DNA of 64,000 nt from Saccharothrix deserti (GTDB lineage: Bacteria; Actinomycetota; Actinomycetes; Mycobacteriales; Pseudonocardiaceae): assembly GCF_009769385.1 (NCBI RefSeq), contig NZ_VKAB01000017.1:124001-188000 (forward strand), written 5' to 3'. Below are positions 35,369 through 43,850 of the stretch, one piece after another. Below the pieces are notes generated by a model. That model was given only the letters and a program-made list of their open reading frames with translations. It made no database searches and was not told where the DNA came from. A program made the translations under genes and the position numbers. Within the stretch, counting starts at the first letter, position 1, and each line of letters begins with the position of its first letter.

Positions 35369-36706
35369 TCACCTCCGGGAACGAGCGGCCAGCCTGCCCA
35401 GACCGGTGCGGACCGGACGTCCCAGATGTTCACCCAGTACGACGCCGCTCGCCAGCGCGAGCGCCGTGCCGGCGGCCAGCACGAGGGTCGACAGGCCGGC
35501 CGCGTCACCCTCCGCGGTCAGCTGGTAGAGGCCCCGGTACGTGGTCCAGCCGGGCAGCAGCGGCACCATGCCGGCCACCGCGACGACCAGCGGCGGCGTC
35601 CGCAGCCGGCGGGATACGATCTGGCCGCCGAAACCGACCACGGTGGCCGCGACGGCGGCGCTGGTGATGGCGTTCGTGCCGATCAGCGCGAGCAGGCCGT
35701 AACTCGTCGTGCCGACCGCGCCCGCGGCGGCGGCCACCGGCAGGGCCCGTGGTGGTGCGTAACTGGCCAGGGCGAAGAACGCGGAGGTGGCCGCGCCCGC
35801 CGCGAACTGCATCGGGACCTCCGGGATCAGCGGCGGCAGGGGGTCGGCGATGTTCGTCCGCACGCCGAACTGCACGGCCGCGCGGAGCGTGAGCGCGATG
35901 CCCGCGATGAGGCCCGCGGTGAGCAGCCCGGCCTCCACCGTGCGGCCGGCGGCGGTGACGTTGTAGCCGGTGATGGCGTCCTGCACGGTGCCGACCAGGG
36001 ACAGGCCGGACAGCAGCACCACGATCCCGGTCGCGATCAGCAGCGACGGCCGCAGGTCCGGCAGCAGGTCGGTGGCGTACATCGCGACGGCGACGGACGT
36101 GGCCAGGGCGCCGCCGACGACCTGCTGGAAGAAGAACGGCAGCGCGCGCCGGTTGAGCAACCGCCCGACGCGGTCGATCAACGCCGTGACGACGGCCGCC
36201 GTGGCGGCCAGCACGGGCCCGCCGCCGACCAGGAACGCCACCGCGCCCGCCATGCCCGCCCACGCCAGCGTCGCCACCCAGCGCGGGTACGGGTGGTCGG
36301 CGCGGCTGATGCGGTCGATCTCGGCGTACGCCTCGACGGCCGGGGTGTCGTCCGCGGTGATCCGCCGGATCAGCGCCTCCACGGCGGCGAGGCGGGTGTA
36401 GTCGACGCTGCGGCTGCGCACGACGCGCATCAGCGTGACGGGCGCGGCTTCCGTGCCGCGGTGGCAGGAGACGGTGATCGACGTGTAGATGACGTCGACC
36501 TCGGTGTGCGGGAGCCCGTAGGCGTTCGTCACCGCCAGGATGGTGGTGGTGACGTCGGCCGCGCCGGCCCCGCCGGCCATCTGCGCCTCACCGACGCGCA
36601 GCGCGAGGTCCAGTACGAGGTGGACGGTCGAGTCGTCCGGGAGGGACGGTCCTTCGACGGGGCGTGCCTGCTGGGTGTCCTGGTACCGCCGGCGCCACAA
36701 CCGCAC
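35369..36706 (-). CDS. Threonine/serine exporter family protein (ThrE type)
   Basis: A 445-residue single-chain ThrE: an N-terminal cytosolic domain (DUF1212, residues ~30-150, with AGAADVTTTILAVTNAYGL) followed by about ten membrane helices covering both halves of the exporter. Corynebacterium ThrE exports Thr and Ser by proton exchange. It is monocistronic. By chance or not, a threonine tRNA lies upstream of its start; no regulatory link can be shown. Confidence 0.9.
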   Translation of the reverse strand: MRLWRRRYQDTQQARPVEGPSLPDDSTVHLVLDLALRVGEAQMAGGAGAADVTTTILAVTNAYGLPHTEVDVIYTSITVSCHRGTEAAPVTLMRVVRSRSVDYTRLAAVEALIRRITADDTPAVEAYAEIDRISRADHPYPRWVATLAWAGMAGAVAFLVGGGPVLAATAAVVTALIDRVGRLLNRRALPFFFQQVVGGALATSVAVAMYATDLLPDLRPSLLIATGIVVLLSGLSLVGTVQDAITGYNVTAAGRTVEAGLLTAGLIAGIALTLRAAVQFGVRTNIADPLPPLIPEVPMQFAAGAATSAFFALASYAPPRALPVAAAAGAVGTTSYGLLALIGTNAITSAAVAATVVGFGGQIVSRRLRTPPLVVAVAGMVPLLPGWTTYRGLYQLTAEGDAAGLSTLVLAAGTALALASGVVLGEHLGRPVRTGLGRLAARSRR

Positions 36707-36988
36707 CAGGCGCCACCTCCTTCGGTCGGATGGTCGCCACGCCCGACCGTTTCACATTCAGGGCTGTGTCATGCGCCACCCCCGGACGAGGTACCCAATA
36801 CAGGTGACTTGATCACGGTGCGTTCAGTACTGTTGATACCGCTGGCCAGCGGTTTTAGGGGTTCGCAGGGCCACCCGGACGGTACTGGTGACCTCCGGAT
36901 GGACCAATGTGAGCGCACCGTGAGCAGACCGTTCGCCGCAGGTGGCACCCCGTGCGGGCGCTTACGATGTTCCAGGCCTCCGGGCCAT

Positions 36989-37061
36989 GCCGGTGTAGCT
37001 CAATTGGCAGAGCACTCGCCTTGTAAGCGAAAGGTTGCGGGTTCAAGTCCCGCCACCGGCT
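36989..37061 (+). tRNA. tRNA-Thr (anticodon TGT)
   Basis: A 73-base cloverleaf: acceptor GCCGGTG pairs with CACCGGC (37054-37060), the D-arm is GCTCAATTGGCAGAGC, the anticodon loop CTTGTAA gives TGT, and the T-arm is GCGGGTTCAAGTCCCGC. The CCA end is not encoded. The anticodon stem has one C-A mismatch at its outermost pair. Confidence 0.95.
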
Positions 37062-37248
37062 CAGAGTGGATCATGATCATGGTACGGCGGGCGTCGGCCA
37101 CGTCGGCGGCGGTGTGGGTGTCGTCGAACCCGCCCGGTCCGGCGTCGGTCACCAGGACGACGAACTTCGTCGCGTTCGACCGCCACACGCCGTTGAAGCC
37201 GACGTTCTGCGGGCGGCCGGCGACGAGGTGGAGCGGATCGACGAGCAC
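37062..37248 (-). pseudogene. Fragment of a von Willebrand factor A domain protein next to the tRNA
   Basis: On the minus strand the frame reads GFNGVWRSNATKFVVLVTDA followed by GPGGFDDTHTAADVADARR, the central strand and metal-site region of a vWA domain. The frame runs straight into the tRNA gene, where it becomes the usual antisense tRNA frame and stops. Upstream (37249-37310) there is no start or further vWA sequence. I read it as a remnant cut at the tRNA 3' end. Confidence 0.5.
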
Positions 37249-37310
37249 GCGGTCGACTCGGGCGTCGACCTGTGGGCGGAGTCCTCGAACGCCGGCTAGG
37301 GTGTGTCCCC

Positions 37311-37571
37311 GTGAAATCTCCGGACGTGCTCAACGCGGCCGAGTACTTCCGCCAAGTGTCACTGCTGGACGGCACGCCGCCGGACCCGCGCATGGCCGAC
37401 GCGATCGAGCTCGTCCGTGCCGCCAGGCAGCCGGACGGCACCTGGCTCCAGGCCCGCCGACACCCCGGGCGGGTGTGGTTCGAGGTCGACGTGCCGGCGG
37501 GGGAGCCGTCGAAGTGGCTGACCCTGTTCGGGACCCGGGTGCTCGCCTGGTGGGACTCCCGGACTCCCTAG
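37311..37571 (+). pseudogene. C-terminal fragment of a squalene-cyclase-like protein
   Basis: An 86-residue frame (LNAAEYFRQVSLLDGTPPDP ... DGTWLQARRHPGRVWFEVDV) matches only the C-terminal end of actinobacterial squalene-cyclase/prenyltransferase-like repeat proteins, which are ~250-300 residues; the N-terminal ~200 residues are gone. A TAGGGT -10-like hexamer lies 8 bases before the GTG, so it might still be made as a leaderless message. It is convergent with the sensor kinase, whose stop overlaps its end by four bases. Confidence 0.6.
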
Positions 37572-39010
37572 TCCTGGTCGTGGTCGTCGGCCCCGACTCG
37601 GGAGACGCGCCCGAGCCGCGGCAATCCGACCGCGAAGACGGTCGAGCCCGGTCGGCTGGTCAGCTCGACCGTGCCGCCGTGCGCGGCGACCAGCGAGTGC
37701 ACCACCGCCAACCCGAGCCCGCTGCCACCGCGATCACGGGTGCGGGAGTCGTCGACCCGGTAGAAGCGGTCGAAGATGCGGGCCTGGTCGGCCGGCGCGA
37801 TGCCGGGACCGGCGTCACCGACCCGCAGCACCGCCGACCCGGGTTCCACCGAGACCGACAGCGACACCGCCGTGCCCGCCGGGGTGTGCACGGCGGCGTT
37901 GGTGAGCAGGTTGTCCACGACCTGCCGCAGCCGCAGCCGGTCGAACACCAGCGGCACCGGACCGTCCGGGACGGTCACGGTCAGCGGGTGCGACGGTCGG
38001 GCCGCGCGGAACGCGTCCGCCGCCTCCCGCGCCAACGCCACCAGATCGCCCTCGGTCACCCGCAGCGGCGTCTCCACCTCCGCCGAGTCCAGCCGGGCGA
38101 GCAGCAGCAGGTCGTCCAGCAGCACGCTCATCCGCGCCGCCTCCGACCGCAGCTTCTCCAGGTGCGCCTCGCGTTCCTCCGGCGCGTTCGCCGCCGCGTA
38201 CCGGAACAGGTCCGCGTAACCCCGGATCGAGGTCAACGGCGTGCGCAGCTCGTGCGAGGCGTCCGCGATGAACCGCCGCAACCGCTGCTCGGCGGCGGTG
38301 CGGGCGGCCAGGGACGTGTCGATGTGGTCCAGCATCGTGTTGAACGCCGTGCGCAGCTCCTCGACCTCCACGCCGCCGTTGCCGCCCTCGGCGCGCACCG
38401 GCAGCCGGGCCGAGTCGGTCAGGTCGTGCGACGTGATGTCGTGCGCGGTCGCGGCCATGTCGCTCAACGGCTGCAGCCCGCGCCGCAGCACCGCCCGCCC
38501 GATCAGCACGAACGCGATCAGCGCGAGCAGGAACGTGGCCACCTCCACGATCACCAGCTGCCGCACGGTGGTGGAGATGTCGCCCATCGGTGCCGCCGTG
38601 ACCAACACCACACCGTCGGACACCGCGCACCCGCGCAGCCGGTACGTGCCGTCGCCCTTCAAGTACTCGGTCCGGTACACGGGGTCGCGCGTGGTGGTGT
38701 CCAACGCCACCGCGGCCAAATCGTCCCCGTCCTCCGGCAGGTCGTCGGGGTTCTTCGGGTCCGCCTTGCCGTCGTTCACGTCGTAGACGACCGTGTACCA
38801 GCCGTACGCGGCGCCCTTCACCGTGCCGGTGCTGGCGAGGTTCTTCTTCAGCGAGATCTGCGTGGTCTCCATCTGCGCGTCGAGCCGGCGCTCCAGGTAC
38901 CCCTGCATGCTCCGTGCCATCACCGTGCCGACGACCGCGAACACCGCCAACGCGAGCGCGCCCAGACCCAGGGCGAGGCGGGTGCCCAGGCTCAGCCGCC
39001 GGAACTTCAC
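37568..39010 (-). CDS. Sensor histidine kinase (two-component system)
   Basis: A 480-residue HisKA-type kinase similar to TrcS/MprB. TM1 at ~10-32, an extracellular sensor domain of ~130 residues, TM2 at ~165-185, HAMP, H-box FIADASHELRTPLTSIRG, and ATP-binding N, G1 (GDAGPGIAP) and G2 (GGSGLGLAVV) boxes. It phosphorylates the response regulator whose stop it overlaps (GTGA). The signal is unknown. Confidence 0.93.
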   Translation of the reverse strand: MKFRRLSLGTRLALGLGALALAVFAVVGTVMARSMQGYLERRLDAQMETTQISLKKNLASTGTVKGAAYGWYTVVYDVNDGKADPKNPDDLPEDGDDLAAVALDTTTRDPVYRTEYLKGDGTYRLRGCAVSDGVVLVTAAPMGDISTTVRQLVIVEVATFLLALIAFVLIGRAVLRRGLQPLSDMAATAHDITSHDLTDSARLPVRAEGGNGGVEVEELRTAFNTMLDHIDTSLAARTAAEQRLRRFIADASHELRTPLTSIRGYADLFRYAAANAPEEREAHLEKLRSEAARMSVLLDDLLLLARLDSAEVETPLRVTEGDLVALAREAADAFRAARPSHPLTVTVPDGPVPLVFDRLRLRQVVDNLLTNAAVHTPAGTAVSLSVSVEPGSAVLRVGDAGPGIAPADQARIFDRFYRVDDSRTRDRGGSGLGLAVVHSLVAAHGGTVELTSRPGSTVFAVGLPRLGRVSRVGADDHDQD

Positions 39011-39705
39011 TCCGCCGCTCGCCGCAACACGTAGCCGACGCCGCGCACGGTGTGGATCAGCGGTTCGCCGCCGTCGTCGAGCTTGCGCCGCAAGTGGGAC
39101 ACGACCAGCTCGACCACGTTGGACCGGCCGCCGAAGTCGTACTCCCACACGTGGTCGAGGATCTGCGCCTTCGTCAGCACGGCGGGCGAGCGGCGCATCA
39201 GGTACCGCAGCAGCTCGTACTCGGTGGGCGTGAGCGTGATCAGCCGGTTGCCCCGCCGCACCTCGCGGGTGTCCTCGTCCATCGCCAGATCGGACACCTT
39301 CAGCACCGACCGCTTCCACGTCGGCCCGGTCGACCGCCGCAGCACGGCCCGCAGCCGCGCCATCAGCTCCTCCACCGAGAACGGCTTGACCAGGTAGTCG
39401 TCCCCGCCGCGGGTCAGGCCCGCGACCCGGTCCGCGGTGCCGTCACGGGCGGTGAGGAACACCACCGGCACCATCGCGCCCGCCGACCGCAGCCGGTCCA
39501 GCACGGTGAAGCCGTCCAGGTCGGGCAGCATCAGGTCGAGCACCACGATGTCCGGGTGGAAGTCGGCGGCGGCCCGCAACGCGGCCTCACCGCTGCCCGC
39601 GGTCACCGCCTGCCAGCCCTCGTAGCGCGCGACCGTCGCCACGAGATCGGCGATGTGCGGCTCGTCGTCCACCACGAGCAGTCGAACCGAAGTGCCCTTG
39701 TCCAC
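39007..39705 (-). CDS. OmpR-family response regulator
   Basis: A 232-residue regulator. The receiver has the acidic pocket VVDDEPH, phospho-Asp in DIVVLDLMLPD and Lys in YLVKPFS. The winged-helix DNA-binding domain is at 135-232, ending in LIHTVRGVGYVLR. It is divergent from the flavin-based electron-transfer module over 218 bases with five degenerate ~17-base repeats, its plausible targets. Confidence 0.94.
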   Translation of the reverse strand: MDKGTSVRLLVVDDEPHIADLVATVARYEGWQAVTAGSGEAALRAAADFHPDIVVLDLMLPDLDGFTVLDRLRSAGAMVPVVFLTARDGTADRVAGLTRGGDDYLVKPFSVEELMARLRAVLRRSTGPTWKRSVLKVSDLAMDEDTREVRRGNRLITLTPTEYELLRYLMRRSPAVLTKAQILDHVWEYDFGGRSNVVELVVSHLRRKLDDGGEPLIHTVRGVGYVLRRAAE

Positions 39706-39821
39706 GTGTCCATGGTGCGCTACCGCCGTCCGGGCGGGCGAGGCGATCCGCTGCCGCCGAACGGATCAACAGCGAGTCGACAGGTTCGTGACAGGCGATG
39801 CACAGGTCCGCACAGCAGGCT

Positions 39822-39905
39822 CGGTGTCGGCCCACATCGGTGTCGGCCCCCACCCCGGTACCGGCCCACCCCGTATCGGTGCCCACATCGGTATCGGCCA
39901 CACAT
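39822..39905. repeat. Five degenerate ~17-base tandem repeats in the divergent promoter
   Basis: Units such as CGGTGTCGGCCCACAT, CGGTACCGGCCCACC and CGGTATCGGCCACACAT repeat head to tail between the response regulator and the ferric-reductase-like gene. They end 4 bases before the AAGGAG RBS of that gene. They may be binding sites for the response regulator. Confidence 0.65.
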
Positions 39906-39923
39906 CGGCAAGGAGTGCCACAC

Positions 39924-41267
39924 GTGACAACCCTCCAACTCTCGGCGCCGGTCGAGCGCCGGCCGTCCGCGCGCCCCGGAGTGGTGGCCCGCACCGGCCT
40001 GTTCGCGGTGTTGGCCGCGAACGTGCTCCTGGTGACCGTGCTGTTCTTCCAGGCCGGCCTGTCGGTGAACGCGTTGATCCTGATCGGCAGGCTCGCCGGG
40101 CTGTACGGGGCGCTGCTGATGGCGTTCCAGCTGCTCCTGGTGGCCCGGCTGCCGTGGCTGGACCGGCGGCTCGGCATGGACCGGCTCACGTCGTGGCACC
40201 GCTGGATCGGCTTCTCGTTGCTGTGGACGCTGCTCACGCACGCGGTGTTCATCACGCTCGGGTACGCGCAGGTGACCTCGCTGCCGCCGGTGGACGAGCT
40301 GGTGACGATGGCCACGACCATCGACGGCATCCTCCGGGCGATCGTGGCGCTGGTGCTGATCATCGTGGTCGGCGCGGTGTCCGCCCGGTTCGCCCGGCGG
40401 CGGATGGCCTACGAGACGTGGCACTTCGTCCACCTCTACACCTACGTCGCCGTGGTGCTGGCGTTCTCGCACCAGGTGGCGGTCGGGCCGACGTTCACCG
40501 CGTCCGCGTTCGCGACCGCCTACTGGTGGGGCGTGTGGGGGTTCGCGCTCGGCGCCGTGTTCGTCGGCCGGCTGGGGCTGCCGCTGTGGCGGAACCTGCG
40601 GCACCGGTTGCGGGTCGCGGCCGTCGTGCCCGAGTCGGGGAACGTGGTGTCGATCCACATCACCGGACGTCACCTGGACAAGCTGCCCGCGCGGGCGGGT
40701 CAGTTCTTCCTGTGGCGGTTCCTGACCAAGGACCGGTGGTGGCAGGCGAACCCGTTCTCGCTCTCCGCGGCTCCGGACGGCCGGTCGCTGCGGCTGACCG
40801 CCAAGGCGTTGGGGCCGGGCAGTGCCGCGTTGCGGTCGGTGAAGGTCGGGACTCGGGTGTTCGCCGAGGGTCCGTACGGGGCGTTCACCACGTTGCACCA
40901 GACGCGGCCGAACACGTTGCTGGTGGCCGGCGGGGTCGGGATCACGCCGGTGCGGGCGTTGTTGGAGGAACTGCGCGGGCACGTCGTGGTGATCTACCGG
41001 GTGACCAGGCCGGAGGACGCCGTGCTGCTGCACGAGATGCGCGGGCTGGCCCATGCGCGTGGCGCGGTGCTGCACGTGGTGACCGGGCCGTCCGACCGGG
41101 CGCCGTTGGGACCGGACGCGATCGGGCGCGCGGTGCCGGACGTGCGGGACCGGGACGTGTTCGTGTGCGGGCCGCCGGGGATGACGAACGCGGTGTTGCA
41201 GACCATGCGGGACCTGGGTGTGCCGAAGCACCAGGTGCACGCCGAGCGTTTCAGCCTGGCCGGTTGA
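39924..41267 (+). CDS. Ferric-reductase-like transmembrane oxidoreductase (FAD/NAD(P)H)
   Basis: A 447-residue FRD-family protein. Six helices carry histidines for two hemes, e.g. in SWHRWIGF, LLTHAVFI, ETWHFVHLY and FSHQVAVG. The cytosolic part has an FAD-binding domain (NPFSLSAAPDG) and an NAD(P)H domain (AGGVGITPVRALL, VFVCGPPGM). It should take electrons from NAD(P)H to the outside. The GTG at 39924 follows AAGGAG. The FMN-binding protein and ApbE downstream suggest the acceptor is a flavinylated extracellular domain. Confidence 0.9.
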   Translation: MTTLQLSAPVERRPSARPGVVARTGLFAVLAANVLLVTVLFFQAGLSVNALILIGRLAGLYGALLMAFQLLLVARLPWLDRRLGMDRLTSWHRWIGFSLLWTLLTHAVFITLGYAQVTSLPPVDELVTMATTIDGILRAIVALVLIIVVGAVSARFARRRMAYETWHFVHLYTYVAVVLAFSHQVAVGPTFTASAFATAYWWGVWGFALGAVFVGRLGLPLWRNLRHRLRVAAVVPESGNVVSIHITGRHLDKLPARAGQFFLWRFLTKDRWWQANPFSLSAAPDGRSLRLTAKALGPGSAALRSVKVGTRVFAEGPYGAFTTLHQTRPNTLLVAGGVGITPVRALLEELRGHVVVIYRVTRPEDAVLLHEMRGLAHARGAVLHVVTGPSDRAPLGPDAIGRAVPDVRDRDVFVCGPPGMTNAVLQTMRDLGVPKHQVHAERFSLAG

Positions 41268-41279
41268 GGGAGAACGAAA

Positions 41280-41714
41280 GTGAAGCGAGCCGTTCCGATC
41301 CTGTTGTTGACCATCGCGGGCCTGGTGCCGCTGTGGCGGTTCGAGGCCGAGCCGGAGACCGTGGTCGCTGCTCCCGAAGCACCTGCGGCCGCCGCGCCGG
41401 ACACCGCCGCGCCGGACGTCTCCGGCACGTCCCAGGCGCCCGCCGCCTCCGGTGCCCAGACCGTGACCGGTTCCCTGATCAGCACCAAGTACGGCGACGT
41501 GCAGGTGCGGCTGACGTACGCGGGTGATCAGATCACCGCGGTGACCATGGTCAAGCAGCCGAACAGCGGTCCGACCAAGATGGCCGTGCCGGTGCTGGTG
41601 CGGGAGACGCTGGACGCGCAGAGCGCCGACGTGGACACGGTGTCCGGCGCGACCACGACCAGCGGGGCGTACGTGCAGTCGCTCCAGGCCGCGATCGATG
41701 CGAAGGGCGACTAG
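41280..41714 (+). CDS. FMN-binding domain protein, exported
   Basis: A 144-residue protein: a short N-terminal hydrophobic segment (PILLLTIAGLVPLW), an Ala/Pro linker and an FMN-binding domain. The ApbE target motif Dxx(S/T)GA(S/T)xT is present as DTVSGATTT, with Thr127 as the predicted flavinylation site. It should sit outside the membrane with covalent FMN and accept electrons from the FRD protein. Its stop shares bases with the apbE start (TAGTG). Confidence 0.92.
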   Translation: MKRAVPILLLTIAGLVPLWRFEAEPETVVAAPEAPAAAAPDTAAPDVSGTSQAPAASGAQTVTGSLISTKYGDVQVRLTYAGDQITAVTMVKQPNSGPTKMAVPVLVRETLDAQSADVDTVSGATTTSGAYVQSLQAAIDAKGD

Positions 41715-42460
41715 TGCGCAGGGTCGAGCACATCATGGGTTTCCCGATCTCGGTCGACCTCCGCAACGGGGACCCCGCCGCGGTGGACCGGGCGTTCGAG
41801 TGGCTGCGCGAGGTGGATGCGCGGTTCAGCCCGTTCCGAGCCGACAGCGAGGTGTCCCGGCTGGACCGGGCTGAGCCCGCCCCGAACGGGCTCAGCCCGG
41901 ATCTGGCACACGTGCTGGACCTGTGCGACCACTACGAACGGGCCACCGGCGGCGCGTTCAGCGCCCGCATCCCCGGCCGCGGCCTGGACCCGTGCGCGGT
42001 GGTCAAGGGCTGGGCGGTGCAACGTGCCGCCGACCTGCTCGCGGCGGCAGGCTCCACCAGCTTCGTGATCAACGCGGGCGGCGACGTGGCCACGTCGGGC
42101 GGCCCGTGGCGGGTGGGCGTGCGCCACCCGCTTGAGGCGGACCGGTATTGCACGGTCCTGGAAGTGACGTCCGAGGCTGTGGCGACCTCGGCCCGGTACG
42201 AGCGGGGCAACCACATCCTCGACGCCCGCACCGGCCGGCCGGTCACGGATCTGCTGAGCCTGACCGTCGTCGCCCCCACCCTGACCGTCGCCGACGCCAC
42301 CGCCACGGCGGCTTTCGCGATGGGCGTCGCCGGCATCGAGTGGGCGGCCGAGCAGGAGGGTTGCGAAGTGTTCGCGGTGGACGCCGACCACGGCGTGCAC
42401 CGGACCGCTGGTCTGCCGGTCGCCGGAGCGTCGGTTGCCGGAGCGTCGGTCGCCGGCTGA
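41714..42460 (+). CDS. apbE: FAD:protein FMN transferase ApbE
   Basis: A 248-residue ApbE. It moves FMN from FAD to the Thr of the flavinylation motif. The family features are FSPFRADSEVSRLD, VVKGWAVQRAADLL, VINAGGDV and HILDARTGRP, VTVVAPT-like LTVVAPTLTVADATATAAF. It has no signal peptide. The end (VAGASVAGASVAG) is a short in-frame repeat with no family counterpart. It is translationally coupled to its likely substrate. Confidence 0.93.
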   Translation: MRRVEHIMGFPISVDLRNGDPAAVDRAFEWLREVDARFSPFRADSEVSRLDRAEPAPNGLSPDLAHVLDLCDHYERATGGAFSARIPGRGLDPCAVVKGWAVQRAADLLAAAGSTSFVINAGGDVATSGGPWRVGVRHPLEADRYCTVLEVTSEAVATSARYERGNHILDARTGRPVTDLLSLTVVAPTLTVADATATAAFAMGVAGIEWAAEQEGCEVFAVDADHGVHRTAGLPVAGASVAGASVAG

Positions 42461-42510
42461 GCCGATGGCGGCTTGGTGCCCGGTGATCGACACCGCCTGG
42501 GGTCCAGTCC

Positions 42511-42644
42511 GGCTCGATTTGACATGGGGCCCTTACGGGCACCGGAGGCAGGCCGCAGCCGGCAGGCATGGCGGGGAAGAGCGTCCCGCCACGCCTGCCG
42601 GCTCCGACCAGCCTATGGCACCCGAACCCATGTCAAATCGAGCC
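42511..42644. repeat. Nested ~134-base inverted repeat
   Basis: The outer arms GGCTCGATTTGACATGGG (42511-42528) and 42627-42644 are perfect over 18 bases. The inner arms 42557-42575 and 42585-42603 match over 19 bases with one mismatch around a 9-base loop. The stretches between the arms also pair partly. It lies in the 315-base gap between two convergent genes, followed by a direct repeat of GCCTCGTCGGCCACC (42642, 42691). It could be a strong terminator or a MITE-like element. Confidence 0.85.
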
Positions 42645-42775
42645 TCGTCGGCCACCGCCGGGTCCGTCGTGGTCCCGTGGGACTGACCGGCCTCGTCGGC
42701 CACCACCGGTTCGGCGGTTTGACCGTTCGGCTGGGCGTCGACCACCACGCGAGGCCGCCGTCGGTCGTTCGCGAC

Positions 42776-43585
42776 TCATTTTCCGGCGATCACGCTTTTC
42801 GATCGTCGGAAAATCAGGCGCGAGCGGCCGACCTCCCGGGCGGCCGAGCCCGCGACGCCGGAGGCGGCGCAATTAGACACAGCAATCGATACAGCTCTCG
42901 GGCTGGTGAAGGTTGGTGGTGGGCCGGTCCATTCGCCTAGGGCCGCGAGGGTTCGGTAGCGCATGGCTCGGACTACTTCCCGGAACCTCGGGCCGGGTTC
43001 GTCGGTGAGTAGTGGGAGGGCCTCGTGCAGGCGGCCGAGGTTGGCCAGGACGGCGCCGTGGTGGGCCAGCAGTTCGCTTTCGTCGATCCACCACGCCCAC
43101 GGTGGGGCCGACGGGTCGTCTTCGAGGGCCGCGCGGGAGCGGTCGAGGGCGTGGAGGGCCGGTGACGTCAGGCGCATTCGGGAGTAGGCGCGGGCGCGGC
43201 GGAGGGCGAACATGGCGCGTACGCGGGGCGAGGTGGTGGTGGACTCGCCGTGGTCGGCCAGGTGGAGGGCTTCCGTGAACCTGCCGACGTGGGCGCGTTG
43301 CATCGACATGGTCAGCAGGGTCAGGGTTTCCAGGTCCCGGTTGCCTGCGGCACGGGCCAGTGCCAAGGCGGCGAGGTTGTGGTGGTGCGCCTCGGGTTGG
43401 CGTTCCTCCTCGAACAGGATCCAGCCGGTGACCTCGGCCAGTTCGGCGAGGGCGTCGACGGTGTCGCGAGTGGGCGGCGGGGCTTGTCGAAGAGCTTGAA
43501 CGGCCAGGTTCCCGATATCGCGTGCGTCCGGCTCGGCGTCGAGGGCGATCAACATCTTCGTGACCGCGCGGATGCCCGCCGCCAC
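42776..43585 (-). pseudogene. Truncated TPR-containing regulator (XRE/HTH family C-terminal part)
   Basis: A 269-residue frame. Residues ~1-225 match the helical-repeat C-terminal region of Pseudonocardiales HTH regulators (ADARDIGNLA..., WILFEEERQPEAHHHNLAALALARAAGN, WAWWIDESELLAHHGAVLANLG). The N-terminal HTH is missing: the frame begins where a TetR-like fragment ends. The last ~45 residues (FTSPRAVSIAVSNCAASG ... RSRLIFRRSKSVIAGK) do not fit the family and cover a hairpin. I read it as a relic trapped between rearrangements; it may still be transcribed. Confidence 0.65.
42778..42814. terminator. Hairpin at the end of the TPR-like gene
   Basis: ATTTTCCGGCGATC (42778-42791) pairs with 42801-42814 with one mismatch. 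It lies inside the last codons of the minus-strand gene, and so may be part of an inserted sequence rather than a normal terminator. Confidence 0.5.
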
Positions 43586-43695
43586 TAGCCGAACCGGCGC
43601 AGTGTCAGGCCGTCCGGACCCACTTCATCGAGCAGGTCCAGGGCCGTCCGCAGTCCCAGCGCCACCTGCACGATGGTGCACCACCACCTCGCCAT
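43585..43695 (-). pseudogene. N-terminal TetR-family fragment
   Basis: A 36-residue frame ending VALGLRTALDLLDEVG and PDGLTLRRFG then stop resembles the first helices of TetR regulators (ALDLLDEVGLDGLTLRR). It stops where the TPR frame starts (43585). A tandem 27-base repeat (TGTTAGGCGTGGGCCGCCTGTGACC type) lies just upstream. There is no downstream TetR core. Confidence 0.55.
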
Positions 43696-43850
43696 TGTTA
43701 GGCGTGGGCCGCCTGTGACCAATGTTAGGGGTGGGCCGCCTGTGACCGCTTACATGCGCTCTGCTACGGTTCCGCCCACGGGTTTCCCGCTCCACGGCAG
43801 GTCGGCCGGGTTCCGCGCTCGGGGCGTGTCCCACCGCCGACCACGTGGAG
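43696..43850. repeat. Intergenic sequence with two tandem 27-base repeats
   Basis: Near 43697-43750 the unit TGTTAGGSGTGGGCCGCCTGTGACC occurs twice in tandem. It may be a duplicated promoter of the TetR fragment. Nothing else coding is seen before the terminator at 43851. Confidence 0.6.

Noticed and set aside
37000..37248. Frame ending in GLEPATFRLQGE
   Set aside because: The end is the well-known artefact of translating a tRNA gene backwards; only the upstream vWA-like stretch was kept as a fragment.
35357..39034. 1225-codon plus-strand frame over thrE, the tRNA and the sensor kinase
   Set aside because: It crosses a tRNA gene and several genes of the other strand and has Arg/Gln-rich sequence without homology.
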